A DNA stretch of 64,000 bases from Paenibacillus sp. JQZ6Y-1. Lineage in GTDB: Bacteria; Bacillota; Bacilli; Paenibacillales; Paenibacillaceae. Positions 60,279 to 64,000 of the stretch are shown here, piece after piece. Position 1 is the stretch's first letter. The number at the start of each line of letters is the position of its first letter. The stretch is from assembly GCF_040719145.1 (NCBI RefSeq), contig NZ_JBFDUZ010000007.1, positions 1-64,000 on the forward strand, written 5' to 3'. Below the pieces are notes generated by a model, which saw only the letters and a list, made by a program, of their open reading frames with translations, was not told where the DNA came from and searched no databases. The translations under genes were made by a program, and so were the position numbers.

Positions 60279-60292
60279 GTGAAATTTTTCAC
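60279..60292. promoter_or_regulatory. Palindrome upstream of the symporter gene
   Basis: GTGAAA-tt-TTTCAC, 6-bp arms, 34 bp before the start codon. It does not match the uxaC palindrome. An operator role is only suggested by position. Confidence 0.3.
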
Positions 60293-60467
60293 TTTATAAT
60301 CCTGTACGTGTCCTTGATTCCCCGATGCAGGGAAGTGTGCAGGCAGAGGGCTATACAGATTAATCATTCGATCTGCCCACACACTGTTGCAGGTGTACAT
60401 CATGTTCCTTTATATGCCGGATCACAAGCGTACGATACGGCATATAAGATAACGCCAGCTGTTCCGT

Positions 60468-61892
60468 TTAGGAAACGGATACAACCGCTGGGAAATCAAA
60501 ATACTGTTCCGCATTGTTATAGCAAATGCCCGCTACAATCTGTTTCAACAAGCTCATATCATCCGGCACCTCGCCGCTCTCTACCCAGCTTCCGAGCAGA
60601 TCACATAGCAGGCGGCGGAAATACTCATGACGCGTATACGACAGGAAACTGCGCGAGTCGGTCAGCATACCGACAAAGCGGGCAAATACACCCAGATTGG
60701 CGAGAATGCGCATCTGCTCGAACATGCCGTCTCGGTGGTCGTTGTACCACCATGCAGTACCAAACTGAATTTTGCCGGGAATGCCGCCGCCTTGGAAGCT
60801 GCCTGCGATGCTTGCCAGCACATGATAATCGTTGGGATTGAGTGAGTATAGAATGCTTTTCGGCAATCCGCCTGCACTCTCCATATCGTTCAGCAGCGAT
60901 GCCAGCGGTGCTGCAATCGCGCCATCATTGACCGCATCGTAACCCGTGTCTGGACCCAATTCACGGAACATCGGCGTATTGTTGTTACGCAACGCATGGA
61001 TATGCAGCTGCATCGCCCAGCCCAACTCTTGATACAACTGGCTTAAGAACACCAGCGTATGCGTTTTATGCTTGGCTTCTTCCTCCGGCGTCACTTGACC
61101 TTCGCGCAGTGCTTTGGCAAAGATGGAGCTAGCTTCTTCACGTGTGGCGCTACCGTATACGACCGTATCAAGCGCATGATCGGATACGCGTCCACCCGCA
61201 GCGTGGAAGAAACGAACTCTTTTCTCCAATGCCTGCAAAAATTGATCGTATGTCTGAATGTCTGCACCATTAGCAGCAACCAATCGTTCCAGCCAAGGAC
61301 GGAATGTATCGCGGTTGATCTCTAGCGCTTTGTCTGGGCGGAAGCTTGGCAGCACAAGCGTATCGAATCCTTTTAGCTCGCGGATGGCTGTATGATATTC
61401 CAGTGAATCGGCAGGATCATCGGTTGTGCAGACGACCGTCACTTTGGACTTGGTGATCAGATCACGTGCGCCGAAGCCTTCGCCTTGCAGCTGTTGGTTC
61501 ACCTTTTCCCAGATGGACGGTGCGGTCTGCTCATTCAGCAACTCATATACGCCAAAGAAGCGCTGTAACTCCAGATGCGTCCAATGGTGCAGTGGGTTGC
61601 CGATTAGCTGCGGTACCGTTTTTGCCCAAGCGAGGAATTTGTCGTAGTCGTCGGCATCGCCAGTGATATATTGTTCCTCTACACCGTTTGCTCGCATCAC
61701 TCTCCATTTGTAATGGTCGCCGTATAACCAAGCTTCGGTGATATTTTTGAAGCTTTTATTTTCATATATTTCCTGCGGGCTTAGGTGACAGTGGTAGTCG
61801 ATAATCGGTAAATCCTTGGCTGTGTCATGATACAGTTGGATTGCAGTTTCGCTGTTCAACAGAAAGTTCTCATCCAGAAATTTGCGTGCCAT
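60468..61892 (-). CDS. uxaC: Uronate isomerase (UxaC)
   Basis: Isomerises D-galacturonate to D-tagaturonate (and D-glucuronate to D-fructuronate), the entry to the pathway. The 474-aa amidohydrolase-superfamily protein has the metal-binding IDYHCHLSPQEI, a VVCTTDDPADSLEYH segment, RFFHAAGGRVSDHALD and TDSRSFLSYTRHEYFRRLLCD. GGGAAGG lies upstream of the ATG. A promoter and a perfect palindrome lie 43-96 bp upstream. Likely first gene of the uxaC-symporter-regulator-uxaB-uxaA locus. Confidence 0.95.
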   Translation of the reverse strand: MARKFLDENFLLNSETAIQLYHDTAKDLPIIDYHCHLSPQEIYENKSFKNITEAWLYGDHYKWRVMRANGVEEQYITGDADDYDKFLAWAKTVPQLIGNPLHHWTHLELQRFFGVYELLNEQTAPSIWEKVNQQLQGEGFGARDLITKSKVTVVCTTDDPADSLEYHTAIRELKGFDTLVLPSFRPDKALEINRDTFRPWLERLVAANGADIQTYDQFLQALEKRVRFFHAAGGRVSDHALDTVVYGSATREEASSIFAKALREGQVTPEEEAKHKTHTLVFLSQLYQELGWAMQLHIHALRNNNTPMFRELGPDTGYDAVNDGAIAAPLASLLNDMESAGGLPKSILYSLNPNDYHVLASIAGSFQGGGIPGKIQFGTAWWYNDHRDGMFEQMRILANLGVFARFVGMLTDSRSFLSYTRHEYFRRLLCDLLGSWVESGEVPDDMSLLKQIVAGICYNNAEQYFDFPAVVSVS

Positions 61893-61934
61893 ATCGATTC
61901 ATTCCTTCCCTGATGCAGACTGGTTTATTTATTT

Positions 61935-61948
61935 TGTTAACGTTAACA
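61935..61948. promoter_or_regulatory. Perfect palindrome at uxaC: cre or LacI-type operator
   Basis: TGTTAACGTTAACA is perfectly symmetric and matches every position of the CcpA cre consensus TGWNANCGNTNWCA. It lies ~12 bp downstream of the -10, in a roadblock position. Either CcpA or the LacI-type regulator encoded in the locus could bind. Confidence 0.75.
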
Positions 61949-61960
61949 TTTCATGATTTC

Positions 61961-61988
61961 ATTGTAGCCCTTTTCCAGCAAGAAGCAA
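61961..61988 (-). promoter_or_regulatory. uxaC promoter
   Basis: Minus strand: -35 TTGCTT (61983-61988), 16-bp spacer, -10 TACAAT (61961-61966), 69 bp upstream of the uxaC start and just ahead of the palindrome. Confidence 0.55.
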
Positions 61989-62519
61989 GAGGAAACTTCA
62001 ATGTTTAGTTGTTACAGTTGTTTGAAATGAATCGTTCTGTACCTGTAACAGATCTCATAGATAAACGCTAAAAAAAGTGATGGATGTAGGGCTGCTTTAC
62101 CTGCTGCATTCCTCTTTCTCAAGGTGGATAAGCTTACATGTTATTTCTTTTCATTACAAGCCTAGGATCCGACTGCTAGCAAAGCACGTGAAACCGCTAC
62201 GTTCGCCACCCTTCACTAGCTTTCATAAAAACATACAATCTGATTTTAATCAGATTCCTCATGCTGAGGTTCCCTTTTTATTATGAAACGATAAAGAAAT
62301 TCTCTAAAATCTAGTATTTTCATGCTTTCCCGTTATCTTTGTCACAGAATATCCATGCTCTGCTGTCGTCTCAGTATGATGATTCTCATATGTTCGCAAC
62401 CATCGTCTTTCGTTTTTCTTTTCTATCATCTTCAGTACTTGAACATGCTTTTCCGTATTTGGACAGTCTCTTCGGCAAAAGAATATACATTCTCACAATC
62501 ATTAGATAGTGAACAACGT

Positions 62520-62559
62520 AAAAAGCGGTATTCCCTCTCTATCGAGAAGAAATACCGCC
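62520..62559 (-). terminator. Terminator after argH
   Basis: Minus strand GCGGTATT ... AATACCGC with an inner TCTC/GAGA stem, followed by TTTTT; about 100 bp past the argH stop. Confidence 0.8.
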
Positions 62560-62661
62560 GTGATGAATAGCTATTTGTAATTACGCGATGCGATTCAGGA
62601 ATACATAATTGCAAAATACGCGATGAATGGATACATGTTGCATCATAACGTGAACAACCTA

Positions 62662-64000
62662 TTATGAACGCGTATGCTGCTCCAGCCATTGCACCGTATG
62701 TTGCAGCTTACCACCTGCACGCTCAATCGCTTGCTCCACCTGTACCGTTGCTGTACCGCCATAGACGTTACGCGCATTGACCACCGTTTCCGGTTGCAGC
62801 ACTTGGTAGATATTATCGTCAAACAACGGCGAGAAGTTCTGGAACTCTTCCAGCGTCAGATCGAGCAAATACTTGCCTTCCTGAATGCAGTACAGCACCG
62901 TTTTACCGATGACTTCATGCGCCTGACGGAAAGGTAGACCTTTGTTCACGAGGAAGTCGGCAATATCGGTCGCATTGGAAAAGTCCTTGTTGACCGCTTC
63001 TCTCATCCGTCCCGTATTTACTTTCATGGTAGAAATCATCGGTGCGAACAATTGCAGCGCGCCTTCCAGCGTCGCTACTGTATCGAACATGCCTTCTTTG
63101 TCTTCTTGCATATCCTTGTTGTATGCCAGCGGCAACGACTTCAGTACGGTCAGCAGACCGATCAGATTGCCGTACACGCGACCAGTTTTCCCACGTACCA
63201 GTTCCGGTACATCTGGGTTTTTCTTTTGCGGCATAATACTGCTGCCTGTGCAGAAAGCATCATCCAGCTCGATAAAGTTGAACTCCGTACTACTCCACAG
63301 TACCAGTTCTTCGCTCAGACGCGACAGATGCGTCATAATCAGCGAAGCGCCCGCCAGAAATTCGACGATAAAGTCGCGGTCACTAACCGCGTCCAGACTG
63401 TTCTCGTATACGCCGTCAAAGCCCAACTGCTCTGCCACAAAATGACGGTCAATCGGGAATGTTGTACCTGCCAGCGCACCTGCGCCCAGCGGCAATACAT
63501 TGATCCGTTTGTAGCTGTCTTTGAGTCGGTCAATATCGCGCTCGAACATGGAGACATACGCCATCAGATGATGCGCGAACAGAATCGGTTGGGCGCGCTG
63601 TAGATGCGTATAGCCTGGGATGATTGTGTTCAGGTTTGCTTTTGCCTGTCCGATCAGCGCTTCCTGCAAAGCGTGAAGCAATCCGGTCAGCTCCACCACG
63701 CGATTACGCAAGTACAGGTGCATATCAGTTGCCACCTGATCGTTACGGCTACGACCGGTATGCAGCTTGCCACCCACCGCGCCGACTTCTTCGATCAGAT
63801 GCTTTTCAATATTCATATGAATATCTTCATCAGACACGGAAAATTGTACGTTTCCGGCACGGATATTGTCCAGTACCTTATTCAGACCAGCTTTGATGGT
63901 TTCTACATCTTCTGCGGGTACAATACCACATTTGCCCAGCATCGTGACATGTGCCAGACTGCCTTGGATATCCTCCTCAGCTAATGCTTTATCGAAATGG
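62662..64000 (-). CDS. argH: Argininosuccinate lyase (N-terminus cut by window edge)
   Basis: Last step of arginine synthesis: argininosuccinate to arginine and fumarate. The visible 446 residues hold [23 protein letters not shown] and the family signature [12 protein letters not shown] with its catalytic loop. The C-terminus [19 protein letters not shown] is complete. The reading frame stays open to base 64000 ([19 protein letters not shown]), and only about 25 residues are missing. The gene is intact in frame. argG probably lies upstream, outside the window. Confidence 0.96.
   Translation of the reverse strand, partial: HFDKALAEEDIQGSLAHVTMLGKCGIVPAEDVETIKAGLNKVLDNIRAGNVQFSVSDEDIHMNIEKHLIEEVGAVGGKLHTGRSRNDQVATDMHLYLRNRVVELTGLLHALQEALIGQAKANLNTIIPGYTHLQRAQPILFAHHLMAYVSMFERDIDRLKDSYKRINVLPLGAGALAGTTFPIDRHFVAEQLGFDGVYENSLDAVSDRDFIVEFLAGASLIMTHLSRLSEELVLWSSTEFNFIELDDAFCTGSSIMPQKKNPDVPELVRGKTGRVYGNLIGLLTVLKSLPLAYNKDMQEDKEGMFDTVATLEGALQLFAPMISTMKVNTGRMREAVNKDFSNATDIADFLVNKGLPFRQAHEVIGKTVLYCIQEGKYLLDLTLEEFQNFSPLFDDNIYQVLQPETVVNARNVYGGTATVQVEQAIERAGGKLQHTVQWLEQHTRS

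Larger units (their letters stand above)
61893..62661. other. Intergenic region between uxaC and argH
   Basis: About 770 bp. It holds the uxaC promoter and operator at its left end and the argH terminator (62520-62559) at its right. Short open frames at 62077-62286 and 62322-62570 have no good ribosome binding site or protein-like composition and are not called. Otherwise nothing recognised. Confidence 0.55.

Noticed and set aside
62077-62570. Two short plus-strand open frames between uxaC and argH
   Set aside because: No ribosome binding site, unusual amino-acid composition, and the second overlaps the argH terminator.
63943-64000. argH as a pseudogene with a missing start
   Set aside because: The frame is open through the window edge, so the gene is merely cut by the window.

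Overview
The window comes from a low-to-mid GC Gram-positive bacterium, most probably a Paenibacillus or close relative. The basis is a Bacillota-type 16S rRNA 5' end, the pcrB-pcrA-ligA order, an ftsE-ftsX / M23 peptidase / ctpB / minJ-like block, a uvrB-uvrA pair, strong AGGAGG-type ribosome binding sites with several TTG and GTG starts, and a surface-glycan cluster whose parts resemble S-layer glycosylation loci of Paenibacillus and Geobacillus. The species assignment is inference. Most genes lie on the minus strand.

Layout: 1-205 is the 5' end of a 16S rRNA gene running out of the left edge, preceded by tandem promoters and a leader with a boxA-like element. 1176-2480 is a fused cytochrome b / molybdopterin oxidoreductase. 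2715-8312 is the pcrB-pcrA-ligA repair unit. 8513-30132 is a large glycan locus. It holds a polyprenyl-phosphate sugar-1-phosphate transferase, several glycosyltransferases, the dTDP-L-rhamnose genes rfbA-C-B-D, a five-gene AT-rich membrane module (two half-size EamA/SMR proteins, a GtrB-like GT2, a DUF2142 protein and an anchored extracellular protein), a two-component ABC exporter, a methyltransferase with a coiled-coil tail, a WzyC-TPR ligase on the opposite strand, and two tandem galU genes.

30674-37290 carries a U32 peptidase/RlhA-like protein, a small hypothetical protein, a secreted stalk-domain protein and a secreted HtrA-type protease. 37691-42737 is uvrB-uvrA. 43384-44996 is a motA/motB pair. 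45213-52177 is the division and cell-wall block ftsE-ftsX, M23 peptidase, ctpB and a MinJ-like PDZ protein with a long acidic tail. 52426-53997 is a DHA2 drug exporter with a likely operator. 54374-61892 is a galacturonate catabolic locus (uxaC, GPH symporter, LacI regulator, uxaB, uxaA) with a palindrome matching the cre consensus at the uxaC promoter. argH is cut by the right edge.

How the genes work together: the glycan locus appears to build a rhamnose-containing polymer on undecaprenyl phosphate, export it by ABC transporter, possibly add side sugars outside the cell from Und-P-sugar, and attach the product to a surface acceptor through the WzyC-TPR ligase. The most unusual sequence-level observation is a (KEP)7 minisatellite lying exactly in frame behind the single ligA stop codon. 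A second 9-bp, seven-copy repeat encodes NET tripeptides in the MinJ-like protein. No CRISPR array, tRNA, IS element or prophage was recognised.
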